Positions 36,437 to 45,721 of a stretch of 64,000 nucleotides of DNA are shown one piece after another. How positions within the stretch are numbered: position 1 is the stretch's first letter; each line of letters opens with the position of its first letter. Source of the stretch: Ferirhizobium litorale (GTDB lineage: Bacteria; Pseudomonadota; Alphaproteobacteria; Rhizobiales; Rhizobiaceae). The stretch covers positions 62,001 through 126,000 of the forward strand of contig JALDYZ010000006.1 in the NCBI GenBank assembly GCA_030028905.1. Direction: 5' to 3'. Both the position numbers and the translations under genes were made by a program. The notes below the pieces were generated by a model. The model did no database searches, was not told the DNA's origin, and saw only the letters and a program-made list of their open reading frames with translations.

Positions 36437-37855
36437 TCAAATATCGCCGTCGTAGGACGCAAAGCCGTTCTCAAGCAACCGGCGCAGGATCGTGAATCCT
36501 TGCGTCAGTTCCGTACGGTCCGGTGTCGACGAATAACCGACGCGAACGCGGTGGTAGACCTTTTCTGTGCGCGCCGCCTTGAACTCGTCCTCGTCGTCGA
36601 TCATCACGCCCTCCTGATAGGCGGCGTTCTTGAAAGTCCCCGACAGCCAGGGTTCCGGCAGTTTTAGCCAGATGAAGGGGACGCTGGGGTGAGACCGGAA
36701 ATCGAACCCCGCCAGGACCTCGCGGGCAAAACGTTCGCGCTCGGCGATCTCCGCGGTGCATCGGTCGCGAAGTTCGGAAGCGGCGCCCGAGAGCACCAGA
36801 CGGGCGCCCGTCTCGGCAAGTGCGAAAGAAATCCCACCGGTCATCATCTTGTGGGCGACCTTGATGCGTTGGCTGTAGTGAGCCGGGCAGGCGGCCCAGC
36901 CGCCGCGCACGCCCGCGCTGACGGATTTGGACAGACCGCTGACGACGAAGGTTCGCTCGGGCGCGAACGCGGCGAGCAGTGGATTGCGGTCACCGGACAT
37001 GGCCCCATAGAGATCGTCCTCGATCAGCCACACGCCGTGCCTGCGGGCAATATCGGCAATCGCACGCCGTCGATCCTCGGGAATAACGGAAAGCGTCGGG
37101 TTGTGGGCGGTCGGCATGAGGAATGCGAGCTTGGGGTGCTGCTGGGCGCAGACGCGCTCGAAATCGTCCGGCACCATGCCGTCGTCGTCCGAGTTGACCA
37201 GGATTGTCCGCCGGCCGAGAAGCCGCGCACTGCGGCTGACCTGCGTATAGGTGAGGTTCTCGAAGACGATCTTGTCGCCGGGGGAGGTGACAGAAGCAAT
37301 GATCGCGATCGCGGCGGCGTGGGCGCCGAGCGTGGGAACGACATCCTCGACCTCGGGGCGCCAGCCGTTTCGGCTTAGCCATCTCTGTCCCGCCTCCATC
37401 CAATGCCCCGGGAAGCTGCGCGAATAGCTTGCGATCTCAAGCGGATGATCGCGGGCGATATCGCCAAGGATCCGTCCGAGGACCTCGCCCTGGCCGACCT
37501 CCGGAGCGGCTGTCGTATCGAAGCGGATCTTTCCGGGCGGCGCATCGATCGCACGCGTACCGGCGAGGCTGGCGGCCGCAGGATCCGACTTTTCCGTCGG
37601 TGTGTTTTCATTGTGTGCAAGCACGTAGGTACCGCGCCCGACTTCGCCGCTGACAAGGCCGCGCTCATGCACAAGGGCGTATGCCCGGCCGATTGTACCG
37701 ATTGTCACTTTCAGGTCGAAGGCGAGGTTTCGCTGCGGCGGAAGCTTGCTGCCGGCCGGGAGGGTCCCGGAGGCGATCGCGGATTCGATGCTGTCCGCAA
37801 GGCGGAGGTACAGCGGTCCAGTACCGCCGGAAAGATCAGGTAGCCAAGTTGTCAT
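36437..37855 (-). CDS. MocR-type regulator (GntR wHTH plus aminotransferase domain)
   Basis: 472 residues. Residues 1-80 form a GntR winged helix (PLYLRLADSIESAIASGTLP, KLPPQRNLAFDLKVTIGTIG). The rest is a fold-type I aminotransferase domain with PTAHNPTLS (about 248-256), LIEDDLYG (277-284) and the PLP lysine K310 in SGLSKSVSAG. MocR proteins use bound PLP to sense a ligand and usually control divergent or nearby genes; here the divergent partner is a DUF1127 gene. The ATG overlaps a perfect inverted repeat that could be its own operator. Confidence 0.88.
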   Translation of the reverse strand: MTTWLPDLSGGTGPLYLRLADSIESAIASGTLPAGSKLPPQRNLAFDLKVTIGTIGRAYALVHERGLVSGEVGRGTYVLAHNENTPTEKSDPAAASLAGTRAIDAPPGKIRFDTTAAPEVGQGEVLGRILGDIARDHPLEIASYSRSFPGHWMEAGQRWLSRNGWRPEVEDVVPTLGAHAAAIAIIASVTSPGDKIVFENLTYTQVSRSARLLGRRTILVNSDDDGMVPDDFERVCAQQHPKLAFLMPTAHNPTLSVIPEDRRRAIADIARRHGVWLIEDDLYGAMSGDRNPLLAAFAPERTFVVSGLSKSVSAGVRGGWAACPAHYSQRIKVAHKMMTGGISFALAETGARLVLSGAASELRDRCTAEIAERERFAREVLAGFDFRSHPSVPFIWLKLPEPWLSGTFKNAAYQEGVMIDDEDEFKAARTEKVYHRVRVGYSSTPDRTELTQGFTILRRLLENGFASYDGDI

Positions 37856-37894
37856 GGTGACAATTGAATATATGGTCCAATCAACGGTGTCAAT
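37849..37894. promoter_or_regulatory. candidate MocR operator
   Basis: TTGTCA-TGG-TGACAA (37849-37863), a perfect 6-bp inverted repeat lying on the MocR start codon. GGTGACAAT (37856-37864) recurs as GGTGTCAAT (37886-37894) exactly 30 bases later, so both a palindrome and a phased direct repeat are present in the divergent promoter region. Confidence 0.5.
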
Positions 37895-37936
37895 GCTAAT
37901 GAATTGTACCTGTAATCGAAAGAATATAGGTGCAAG

Positions 37937-38224
37937 ATGAGAAAAATGGATGGGTATATAGATACAATCGATACAATGTATCCCGACGGCTATGCCCGCG
38001 AAACATTCTTCCGGGATGCAGGGGACATGGTGGATCCACCTCCCGGGCAGGCGGACGGTTACAGGGGTGTGCTCGGCCGGTTGTGGGCGGCATTCTGCCT
38101 TTGGCAGGAAAAGCGATCCAGCCGCTTGCTGCTGCGCGACCTAACCGACGAACAGTTGCGCGATATCGGGGTGACCCGCTCCGAAGCAGAGGACGAGGTC
38201 AGAAAGTCGTTCTTCTGGGATTGA
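37937..38224 (+). CDS. DUF1127-domain small protein
   Basis: 95 residues. The C-terminal half shows the DUF1127 (YjiS-like) pattern LLLRDLTDEQLRDIGVTRSE; the N-terminal half is unique and acidic. Small DUF1127 proteins in rhizobia and Agrobacterium affect RNA turnover and growth or phosphate traits, but the mechanism is not settled. AGG lies 6 bases before the ATG. Divergent from the MocR gene with an 81-base gap. Confidence 0.82.
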   Translation: MRKMDGYIDTIDTMYPDGYARETFFRDAGDMVDPPPGQADGYRGVLGRLWAAFCLWQEKRSSRLLLRDLTDEQLRDIGVTRSEAEDEVRKSFFWD

Positions 38225-38273
38225 ACGGGATCGCGTTGCGGTCGGCGAGGGATATCCGCTGTTCGGCGGATAG

Positions 38274-38675
38274 TCAGCAGCCCTTGCTGCCGCCCGCCCA
38301 GCGGGTGACGTCGCGCGCAATACGAGATCCCACGGCTTCATTCATCATAGGGCCGAAGGCGTCGAGCTTCGACGGATTGCCCTCGGCCTGCACGACGAGA
38401 AGCGGCCTATCCTCGGGGCGCGTGCGGTGAACGACAAGTATGCGCGGCCGTCCGCTGAACGAATTCAGTTCGGGTGCGAGGCGGTAGGGCTTGAAGGCCG
38501 GATCTCCGGACTTGAACCAGCAGGCATTGGCGCCGAGCGCCACGCGTTCCATTGTCGGTAGAGCGGCACTGCTGACGGCCGTTGAATTTGATCCGGACTG
38601 GCAGGACGCCAAAGCAGCGGCGATTGCCGCGATCCCCGAGAGGGTCGAAATGCGAAAAGCAGGTAGAAGGCGCAT
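38274..38675 (-). CDS. putative lipoprotein
   Basis: 133 residues from the ATG at 38675. Signal peptide with lipobox LASC at about residues 25-28. The mature part (MERVALGANACWFKSGDPAF, LNSFSGRPRILVVHR, RDVTRWAGGSKGC) contains two cysteines but no family I can name; similar proteins occur in rhizobia near purQ. The frame extends to 38729, which adds an unlikely start. Confidence 0.72.
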   Translation of the reverse strand: MRLLPAFRISTLSGIAAIAAALASCQSGSNSTAVSSAALPTMERVALGANACWFKSGDPAFKPYRLAPELNSFSGRPRILVVHRTRPEDRPLLVVQAEGNPSKLDAFGPMMNEAVGSRIARDVTRWAGGSKGC

Positions 38676-38725
38676 AAAGAAGTTCCGGATTGCGAACGCG
38701 TCGTGAGCCTTCGACCGACCTTGGA

Positions 38726-39397
38726 TCAAGCGGCGATAACATTGAGGGCGGAGGCGAACAGACCGCGCCCGTCGCTGCCGCCATGGGCTGCCTCGATCAG
38801 GTTTTCGGGATGCGGCATCATGCCCAATACATTGCCCTTTTCATTGATGATGCCGGCGATGTCGTTGGCTGAACCGTTCGGATTGGTGTTTTCCGCATAA
38901 CGGAAAACCACCTGTCCGTTGCCTTCGATCGCCGAGAGCGTTTCCGCATCGGCAAAATAGTTGCCGTCGTGATGGGCGATCGGGCAACGGAGGATCTGCC
39001 CCTGGGCGTATGCACGGGTAAAGTCGGTCTCGGCATTTGCGACCTCGAGCTTTACTTCCTTGCACACGAACTTCAGCGAAGCGTTGCGCATGAGCGCGCC
39101 GGGCAGCATTCCGGCTTCGACGAGGATCTGGAAGCCGTTGCAGACGCCGAGCACCTTCACGCCCTGTTCGGCCTTCGCCTTGATCGCCTGCATCACTGGC
39201 ATGCGGGCGGCAATCGCGCCACAGCGCAGGTAGTCGCCGTAGGAGAATCCACCGGGAATGACGATCAGGTCGACATCAGGGATTTCGGTTTCCGTTTGCC
39301 AGACGGTGATAGGTGCCTGGCCGGAAATCTTGGTGAGCGCGGCGATCATGTCGCGGTCACGATTGAGGCCGGGGAGTTGGACGACTGCGGATTTCAT
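38726..39397 (-). CDS. purQ: phosphoribosylformylglycinamidine synthase subunit PurQ
   Basis: 223 residues. Glutaminase subunit of FGAM synthase. Class I amidotransferase signature with nucleophile C86 in [37 protein letters not shown] upstream, and the His/Glu pair in the final third ([11 protein letters not shown]). Translationally coupled to the gene upstream by ATGA. Confidence 0.97.
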   Translation of the reverse strand: MKSAVVQLPGLNRDRDMIAALTKISGQAPITVWQTETEIPDVDLIVIPGGFSYGDYLRCGAIAARMPVMQAIKAKAEQGVKVLGVCNGFQILVEAGMLPGALMRNASLKFVCKEVKLEVANAETDFTRAYAQGQILRCPIAHHDGNYFADAETLSAIEGNGQVVFRYAENTNPNGSANDIAGIINEKGNVLGMMPHPENLIEAAHGGSDGRGLFASALNVIAA

Positions 39398-39651
39398 GGG
39401 TGCTGTTCAAACCTTGCTTGGACTTCGGCCAGCTCTCTCAGTTCGAGGCGGCTTTCGATGCGGTCGAGGCGTTGTTCATGGCGACCAAGAACGCCGTAGA
39501 TGTTATGTAGGTCCTGCTGCATGGAAAGCATGGTGCCCCGCACGCTCTGCATCTCATTTCTGATCTCGACCAAGGTAAAATCCACCTTGTCAAGCCGATG
39601 ATGCATCTTCTTCAGCAATTCAAACATCAATTCGTTTGTCGTTTCCGGCAT
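39394..39651 (-). CDS. small coiled-coil protein between purS and purQ
   Basis: 85 residues. Long helix with heptad-like pattern ([60 protein letters not shown]), no cysteine, no membrane segment. Overlaps the purQ start by 4 bases, so translation is probably coupled. No function known to me; placed within the purS-purQ operon it may be co-made with FGAM synthase. Confidence 0.75.
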   Translation of the reverse strand: MPETTNELMFELLKKMHHRLDKVDFTLVEIRNEMQSVRGTMLSMQQDLHNIYGVLGRHEQRLDRIESRLELRELAEVQARFEQHP

Positions 39652-39674
39652 CTTGTCGCCCCGAGATGCAACCC

Positions 39675-39917
39675 CTAGTCGAGAGAAATACTATAGTTTT
39701 CAATCACCGTGTTGGCGAGCAGTTTCTCGCACATTGCCTTGAGGTCTGTCTCGGCCTTGGCCTTGTCTGCGCTTTCGAGCTCGATATCGAAGACCTTCCC
39801 CTGGCGAACATGGCCGACGCCATCGAAGCCGAGGCTGCCAAGGGCGCCTTCGATCGCCTTGCCCTGGGGATCGAGAACCCCGTTCTTCAGGGTAACGGTT
39901 ACACGTGCCTTGATCAC
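39675..39917 (-). CDS. purS: phosphoribosylformylglycinamidine synthase subunit PurS
   Basis: 80 residues. Small structural subunit that helps ammonia pass from PurQ to PurL. Seen: KARVTVTLKNGVLDPQGKAI, GFDGVGHVRQGKVFDIEL and the C-terminal LANTVIENYSI. GTG start with a GAGGA site. 15 bases downstream of purC. Confidence 0.95.
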   Translation of the reverse strand: MIKARVTVTLKNGVLDPQGKAIEGALGSLGFDGVGHVRQGKVFDIELESADKAKAETDLKAMCEKLLANTVIENYSISLD

Positions 39918-39932
39918 TGTAGAAATCCTCGT

Positions 39933-40697
39933 TTACTTGACCAATACCGGGCCGGTGCCGCGCACGGGCTCGTTTTCATTGATGATGCCGAGACGGCGGG
40001 CGACTTCCTGATAGGCTTCGAGCAGGCCGCCCAGGTCGTGCCGAAAGCGGTCCTTGTCCATCTTCTGCTTGGTCTCGATGTCCCAGAGGCGGCAGGAATC
40101 CGGTGAAATCTCGTCGGCCAGGATGATGCGCATCATGTCGCCTTCGTAAAGGCGGCCGCATTCGATCTTGAAGTCGATGAGTTGTATGCCGACGCCGAGG
40201 AAGAGCCCCGTCAAGAAGTCATTGACGCGGATCGCCAGCGCCATGATGTCATCCAGTTCGGCAGGATTGGCCCAGCCGAAAGCCGTGATGTGCTCTTCGG
40301 AAACCATCGGGTCGTCGAGTGCGTCGGACTTGTAGTAGAACTCGATGATCGAGCGCGGCAGCACCACGCCCTCCTCGATGCCGAGGCGCTTGGCGAGCGA
40401 TCCGGCGGCAACGTTGCGCACCACGATCTCGAGCGGAATTATCTCCACTTCCTTGATCAGCTGTTCGCGCATGTTGAGGCGACGGATGAAATGTGTCGGA
40501 ATGCCGATCTTGTTCAGGTGCGAAAAGAGGTATTCGGAAATCCGGTTGTTGAGCACGCCCTTGCCGTCTATGACATCGTGCTTCTTCTTGTTGAAGGCCG
40601 TGGCGTCATCCTTGAAGAACTGGATCAGCGTGCCGGGCTCTGGCCCCTCATAGAGGATCTTGGCCTTGCCCTCGTAGATACGGCGGCGACGGTTCAT
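39933..40697 (-). CDS. purC: SAICAR synthetase
   Basis: 254 residues. Makes SAICAR from CAIR and aspartate. Seen: [56 protein letters not shown] and IDFKIECGR with [15 protein letters not shown]. First gene of the reverse purC-purS-coiled coil-purQ unit. The upstream region is divergent with the DUF1476 gene and carries a 9-bp inverted repeat. Confidence 0.97.
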   Translation of the reverse strand: MNRRRRIYEGKAKILYEGPEPGTLIQFFKDDATAFNKKKHDVIDGKGVLNNRISEYLFSHLNKIGIPTHFIRRLNMREQLIKEVEIIPLEIVVRNVAAGSLAKRLGIEEGVVLPRSIIEFYYKSDALDDPMVSEEHITAFGWANPAELDDIMALAIRVNDFLTGLFLGVGIQLIDFKIECGRLYEGDMMRIILADEISPDSCRLWDIETKQKMDKDRFRHDLGGLLEAYQEVARRLGIINENEPVRGTGPVLVK

Positions 40698-40821
40698 AAC
40701 TGTTTTTCTCTGTTGTTGGCGCTATCGAGCGGCGCATGTGGATCGATCTCTGCGCGCGTCCTTATCGGAAATGTTTCCTTTTCACAATGCACGAGTGCTT
40801 TTGCATAGTGGATTCGCGGAA

Positions 40822-40845
40822 TTGTGATTCGGGCAGGAATCACAA
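40822..40845. promoter_or_regulatory. inverted repeat between purC and the DUF1476 gene
   Basis: TTGTGATTC-N6-GAATCACAA, perfect 9-bp arms in the 233-base divergent gap. The spacing suits a dimeric regulator. Confidence 0.5.
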
Positions 40846-40930
40846 ACTACACATTGCACTTTTATCAGGCTTTTGATTAATGGGGGACACGAAGCTGATT
40901 TGAATCATCGAATATCTGGGAGTGCGCTAC

Positions 40931-41245
40931 ATGAGTGGCTTGAGTGATCGCGAAAAGGCATTTGAAAGCAAATTCGCCCATGACGAGGAGCTGAAGTTCA
41001 AGGCCGTGGCGCGCCGCAATCGAATGCTCGGAATGTGGGCTGCCGAATTGCTTGGCAAGACCGACGCCGCAGCCTATGCCAAGGAAGTCGTAGTCGCCGA
41101 TTTCGAGGAAGCTGGCCACGAAGACGTTTTCCGCAAGGTGCGGGGCGATCTCGATGCGGCTGGCGTTTCCGTCTCCGATGAAGACCTGCGCGCCAAGATG
41201 GTTGAGTTCCTGGCGCTCGCCGTCGAGCAGATCCAGTCGGAATAG
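40931..41245 (+). CDS. DUF1476 protein, F1Fo-ATPase zeta-type inhibitor
   Basis: 104 residues, all helical. In Paracoccus this family is the zeta subunit that inserts into the F1 sector and blocks ATP hydrolysis. Seen: LSDREKAFESKFAHDEELKF, ARRNRMLGMWAAELLGK and KMVEFLALAVEQI. The N-terminal inhibitory part is present, but whether it inhibits in rhizobia is variable. ATG at 40931 preferred over GTG at 40922. Divergent from purC. Confidence 0.85.
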   Translation: MSGLSDREKAFESKFAHDEELKFKAVARRNRMLGMWAAELLGKTDAAAYAKEVVVADFEEAGHEDVFRKVRGDLDAAGVSVSDEDLRAKMVEFLALAVEQIQSE

Positions 41246-41269
41246 CCCGAAAGCACGCAATCGTTCGAG

Positions 41270-41302
41270 AAGGCTGCGCAATGATCTTGCGTGGCCTTTT
41301 TT
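41270..41302 (+). terminator. Rho-independent terminator after the DUF1476 gene
   Basis: AAGGCTGCGCAA/TTGCGTGGCCTT 12-bp stem with two G-T pairs, 5-base loop, followed by six T. Confidence 0.8.
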
Positions 41303-41332
41303 GTGTCTACGGATCGCCGTGAGTGCTTGCCG

Positions 41333-43930
41333 CTATTGGGTGACGATCTTCTTCAGGCTCTGCTGCAACTCATGTGCCGGGCTTTCGAGCTGGCGCCAGC
41401 TGCCGGATCTGACAAAGCCGGCGATCTTGTCGAAGGGCATCGGACGGGCCAGGGCGTAGCCCTGCAAGATGTCGCATCCGATCTCGCGCAGGATTCGGAT
41501 GTGATCCACGGTCTCCACGCCCTCTGCCACCACCTTGATGTCGAGCGACTTGCCCATCTCGATGATGGCGCTCACCAGCTTGCGCTTTTCGGCCGATTGC
41601 GGGATGTCGCGGACGAGTTCGCGGTCGATCTTCAGTGTTTGCGGTGCGATCTGAAGCAGGCTCACGATCGAGGCGTGACCGGTGCCGAAGTCGTCGATCT
41701 CGATGTTGATCCCGCGGCCGCGCAGGTGCTCCAGGTTGGCCATCACCAGATCATCGCGATCATCGAGGAAGATCGATTCGAGCAGTTCGAAGGACAGCAT
41801 GCCCGGCTTGAAGTCGAGCGCGTTGATTTTCTGGATCAGGGCCGGGTCGTAGAGCCGGCGCGATGAGACATTGACCGAGATCCGCGGAATTTCGACGCCC
41901 GCGCTGGCCCAGCGATCGAAATCGTGTAAGGCCTTCTTGAGGATGATGCCGTCGATGGTGTCGACGACATCAAGGTCCTCGGCGATGGAAAGAAACGTGT
42001 CTGGCGTCAGCACCCCGCGTGTCGGATGGATCCAGCGCGCCAGCGTTTCCACTCCAGCGATTTCCATCGTGCGCGCACAGAACTGCAACTGGTAGACGGG
42101 TGCAAATTCGTCCTGTTCCAGCCCGTGCAGGATTTCGTCGGATACCCGCTTGGTGTTGATGATCTGGTTCTGCGTATCACGCGAGAAGAACTCGTGCCGA
42201 TTGCGGCCGGAACTCTTGGCCCTGTATAGCGCGATGTCGGCGTTCAGCAGCAGTTCCTTGCCGTCGATGGCGCCGAATGCCGAGGCGATGCCGATACTCG
42301 CGCCGATGCGGCTGAGATGGCCCTCGTATTTGACCGGCTTGCAAAGCTCGGCAATGATCCGGTCGGCGAGCCGGGCGATATTGTCCTGCGGCGTTTCGAG
42401 GCGCGATACCAGCACGAACTCGTCGCCGCCGATACGCGCCACGAAATCGTCCTTGCGGATGTTGGTCAAGAGCGTCTTTGCCGCATGCTTCAGCATCGTG
42501 TCGCCGGCCTTGTGGCCCAGCGTATCGTTGATCTGCTTGAAGCGATCGAGGTCGATGTGAAGCAACGCCAGCCCATAGCCTTCGCGCATGCATTCCTGCG
42601 CCCGCTTTTCGAGGACTTCATCGAGATAGCGGCGGTTCGGCAGGCCAGTCAGATAGTCGTGCAAGGCATTGTGTTCAATGCGAGCCTTTGCAACCTCAAG
42701 TTCGCGGTTGCGCGCCTCGGCAAGTGTTTTTGAGCGTTCCAGTTCAAGTTGCAATGCGATGTCGCTGGTGACGTCCCAGTTGGCGCCGATCAGCTTCGGT
42801 CGCCCTGTGGCGTCGGTAAAAGGCGCTGCCCGGGCACGGATGTGGCGGACGCTGCCGTCCGGGCGAATGATGCGGTATTCGTTCGTAAAGCCCGAGCCTC
42901 GATCGAGGTGATCCTTGATCCGGGATTGCACCTCTTGCGCATCATCGGGATGAAGCATGCTCTCCCAGAGCCCCGAAGGACGGATGCGCTCGGCACCCGC
43001 CATGCCGTAGATGGCGCGTAGTCGTTCGTCCCACTCAACGACATTGCTTTCGAGGTCCACCTCGAAGACCCCGATCTGGGAAATCTCGAGGGCCAGTTCC
43101 AGCCTCCGCGAGACATCGGCCAGCATTTCCTCTGCAGCCTTGCGCTCGGTGATATCCGTATCCGTCCCGATCACGCGGGCAGGGGTGCCGTCCGCGTTCC
43201 GCTCCACGCACGCGCCGCGGCACTCGATCCAGATCCAGTGGCCGTCCTTGTGACGTTCGCGATACTCGAAGGCAGCGTATTCGGGGTCTCCGGCGTTCTG
43301 GCGCGCGATCGCCTCTTGAACATGGTCACGGTCGTCAGGATGGACTTTCTGGATCCAGACGTCGAACGTCGCATCGATTTCTTCTCCCGGGTCCGCACCG
43401 CGTATCGCGCGCCACTGGTCGGAATAGTAAAGATGCCCCTGGCGAAAATTATGATCCCACACACCCAGGCTCGATCCGACCAGGGCGTGGTTCCAGCGGC
43501 TTTCACGCGCCTGCAGGTCTTCGATAGCCTTGCTGAATTCTGCGATCTCGATGATCTGGACGATATAGCCCGGTCCGAGCTCTTCGTCCGCCAAAGCTAT
43601 ACCTGCGAGGACAGGCAGCGGGTGGCCATCCGCCCGGGTCAGCCGCAAACGGATCCGCCTGGCCTCTTCGTGCCCCTCGCGGACCGATTTAAGCAAGCTG
43701 GCGGCTTCCAGAAGATGATCCGGATCGATCAGTTTGTCGAACGGCGGAAACTCCACCGCTTCCCCATATCCGAGTGTCCGGCGAAAGGCAGAATTCGCGA
43801 GAACCATGTGATCGTCCATCGACACCATCGCCATCGCAAAAGGGGCGCTGTCGAGGAATTTCAACAATGCGGTCCTGGCGCCAAGCTCAAACGTGCCTGC
43901 GGGATCAGTTGGACGATGGGATGATGTCAA
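41333..43930 (-). CDS. PAS-GGDEF-EAL cyclic-di-GMP protein
   Basis: 865 residues. Three PAS-type sensor domains (about 20-130, 140-270, 275-395; each ends in patterns like IGTDTDITERK), then a diguanylate cyclase domain with intact GGDEF at 501-505 and a phosphodiesterase domain at about 610-855. In the latter EAL reads ETL within VETLARW, keeping the catalytic Glu; DDFGTGHAS, LKIDRELV, VVAEGVET and GYALARPM are all present. No membrane segment, so it is a soluble sensor. Both activities look possible; which dominates cannot be told. Confidence 0.93.
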   Translation of the reverse strand: MTSSHRPTDPAGTFELGARTALLKFLDSAPFAMAMVSMDDHMVLANSAFRRTLGYGEAVEFPPFDKLIDPDHLLEAASLLKSVREGHEEARRIRLRLTRADGHPLPVLAGIALADEELGPGYIVQIIEIAEFSKAIEDLQARESRWNHALVGSSLGVWDHNFRQGHLYYSDQWRAIRGADPGEEIDATFDVWIQKVHPDDRDHVQEAIARQNAGDPEYAAFEYRERHKDGHWIWIECRGACVERNADGTPARVIGTDTDITERKAAEEMLADVSRRLELALEISQIGVFEVDLESNVVEWDERLRAIYGMAGAERIRPSGLWESMLHPDDAQEVQSRIKDHLDRGSGFTNEYRIIRPDGSVRHIRARAAPFTDATGRPKLIGANWDVTSDIALQLELERSKTLAEARNRELEVAKARIEHNALHDYLTGLPNRRYLDEVLEKRAQECMREGYGLALLHIDLDRFKQINDTLGHKAGDTMLKHAAKTLLTNIRKDDFVARIGGDEFVLVSRLETPQDNIARLADRIIAELCKPVKYEGHLSRIGASIGIASAFGAIDGKELLLNADIALYRAKSSGRNRHEFFSRDTQNQIINTKRVSDEILHGLEQDEFAPVYQLQFCARTMEIAGVETLARWIHPTRGVLTPDTFLSIAEDLDVVDTIDGIILKKALHDFDRWASAGVEIPRISVNVSSRRLYDPALIQKINALDFKPGMLSFELLESIFLDDRDDLVMANLEHLRGRGINIEIDDFGTGHASIVSLLQIAPQTLKIDRELVRDIPQSAEKRKLVSAIIEMGKSLDIKVVAEGVETVDHIRILREIGCDILQGYALARPMPFDKIAGFVRSGSWRQLESPAHELQQSLKKIVTQ

Positions 43931-44109
43931 TTTCCGGTTACTCGCGATTAGACCGTCGGAAAGTCTGCTGAATTTCCATGAAATTTACATTAATCGCCAC
44001 CCCAAAAGTACAGGTGAACGAAGAAAAGCGGCCCTTCGACTAAAGTCGCATTCGCACACGACTTGCGGTAAACGCCGCATGTTACTCGTAGTTCTCCGGC
44101 TTTGGCCTG

Positions 44110-44664
44110 CTATCCTTTAAGCCGGCTGAGGAACTGGGCGAATACCATCGTGCCTTCAGGCCACGGTCCGTGCCCCGATTCAGCGTTGATGTGACCGGAT
44201 TCGCCGGCGTCGATCAGCAGGGATCCCCAGGCATTCGCTATGTCGTCGGCATGTTCATACGAGCCGAAGGGGTCGTTGCGACTGGCAATCGTGATAGTGG
44301 GGAACGGCAGCGGATCGCGCGGATAGGGGCCGAATGTCATCAGGTGCTTTGGCCGGATCGCGGGGTTCGTGACATCTGGAGGCGCAACGAAGAATGCACC
44401 AGCCACCGGCTTTTTGAAGTGCGGGATGGCATGGATCGCGGTTGGAACGCCAAGCGAATGCGCAACCAGAATCACGGGGCGGCTCGCCGCATTGACCTCA
44501 TCGACCACGCGCTGGACCCAGTCCTCGCGGACCGGCTTGCTCCATTCGGCCTGTTCTACGCGTCGGGCCGTCGAAAGCTTGGTCTCCCAGCGGCTCTGCC
44601 AATGCTCGGGTCCGGAGTTCGTGTATCCCGGTATGATAAGGATGTCTGCTTCGGTTGCTTTCAT
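44110..44664 (-). CDS. RBBP9/YdeN-family alpha/beta hydrolase
   Basis: 184 residues. Serine hydrolase fold of the DUF1234/RBBP9 group. Seen: ILIIPGYTNSGPEHWQSRWE, catalytic Ser at 70 in VAHSLGVP, catalytic Asp in IASRNDPFGSYEHA and His in SGHINAESGHGPWPEG. Substrate unknown. Divergent from the DUF2189 gene. Confidence 0.87.
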   Translation of the reverse strand: MKATEADILIIPGYTNSGPEHWQSRWETKLSTARRVEQAEWSKPVREDWVQRVVDEVNAASRPVILVAHSLGVPTAIHAIPHFKKPVAGAFFVAPPDVTNPAIRPKHLMTFGPYPRDPLPFPTITIASRNDPFGSYEHADDIANAWGSLLIDAGESGHINAESGHGPWPEGTMVFAQFLSRLKG

Positions 44665-44833
44665 GATGACGCCGATGTGTGGGGGCCCGTATCGGAAGTC
44701 AAGAGGGAAGGCGACAAGCGATTTTGATTTTGCTAGGATCAGCCCAATGCCGGTTACGGTCGCCCGTATTGGCTATTTGCGCCATGCGAGCACCTCCGCT
44801 AGCCGGGATCCCAAGGCTGGAAGGAGTCAAGCA

Positions 44834-45637
44834 ATGACGGCTTTTCATGTGATGTCGGGTGCCGGCGAGGTGTATCAGCGTCCGGCTGTGCGCAAGATTT
44901 CCACCGCAGATGTTTTCGATGCCCTTCGGCTGGGGGTCGACGATTTCCGCGAAAAGCCATCCCACTATGTGTTTCTCTGTCTCATGTATCCGGTCGCCGG
45001 CATCGTGTTGTTTGCCTGGAGTTCGGGACACAACATGCTGCCCTTGCTTTTTCCTCTGATGTCCGGCTTTGCCTTGATCGGTCCAATCGCCGCGATCGGC
45101 CTCTATGAGATGAGCCGCCGCCGTCAACTCGGCCTGGACACGTCCTGGCAGCACGCTCTCGAGGTCCGCCATTCGCCGGCCATGCCGGCGGTGATCGCCG
45201 CTGGCGCGATGCTGGTTGCTCTGTTCATCGCCTGGCTTCTGACCGCTCAGTACATATATGTCAGGCATTTCGGCGAGACCGTACCGGCTTCGTTTTCGAC
45301 GTTCTTTTCCGATGTCTTGGGTACCAACGCCGGTTGGTCGATGATGTTCTGGGGCAACCTCACCGGTTTCGTCTTTGCAGTCATCGTGCTGGCGACGACG
45401 GTCGTCACGTTCCCGATGCTTCTCGATCGCGATTGCGGCGCGGTTGCCGCTGTCAGCACCTCGATCCGGGCAACGATCGCCAACCCGGTGCCGGTGGCGC
45501 TCTGGGGCTTCATCATCGCAGCACTCCTGACCGTCGGCATGATCCCGCTGTTTGCGGGTCTGGCGCTGGTCATGCCTATCCTTGGACACGCGACATGGCA
45601 TCTCTATCGCAAGCTGGTGGAGCCCCAACGGCAATAG
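44834..45637 (+). CDS. DUF2189 membrane protein
   Basis: 267 residues with about six membrane helices. Soluble N-terminal 40 residues then PSHYVFLCLMYPVAGIVLFA, PLMSGFALIGPIAAIGLYEM, AAGAMLVALFIAWLLTAQYI and so on; ends ILGHATWHLYRKLVEP. This layout is that of the DUF2189 family (often called membrane protein in cytochrome c or oxidase contexts), function not known. GGAAGGAG lies before the ATG; the open frame further upstream is not coding-like. Confidence 0.82.
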   Translation: MTAFHVMSGAGEVYQRPAVRKISTADVFDALRLGVDDFREKPSHYVFLCLMYPVAGIVLFAWSSGHNMLPLLFPLMSGFALIGPIAAIGLYEMSRRRQLGLDTSWQHALEVRHSPAMPAVIAAGAMLVALFIAWLLTAQYIYVRHFGETVPASFSTFFSDVLGTNAGWSMMFWGNLTGFVFAVIVLATTVVTFPMLLDRDCGAVAAVSTSIRATIANPVPVALWGFIIAALLTVGMIPLFAGLALVMPILGHATWHLYRKLVEPQRQ

Positions 45638-45669
45638 GCACCGCAACGATCACCGGCTCAAGGGAGCAT

Positions 45670-45698
45670 CGAAACCCCGCTCGAGCAGCGGGGTTTCG
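45670..45698. terminator. bidirectional hairpin after the DUF2189 gene
   Basis: CGAAACCCCGCT/AGCGGGGTTTCG perfect 12-bp stem, 5-base loop, between convergent genes. No long T-run on either side, but the strength suggests a shared terminator. Confidence 0.65.
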
Positions 45699-45721
45699 TC
45701 AATGGCGGCAATGCAACGCAG

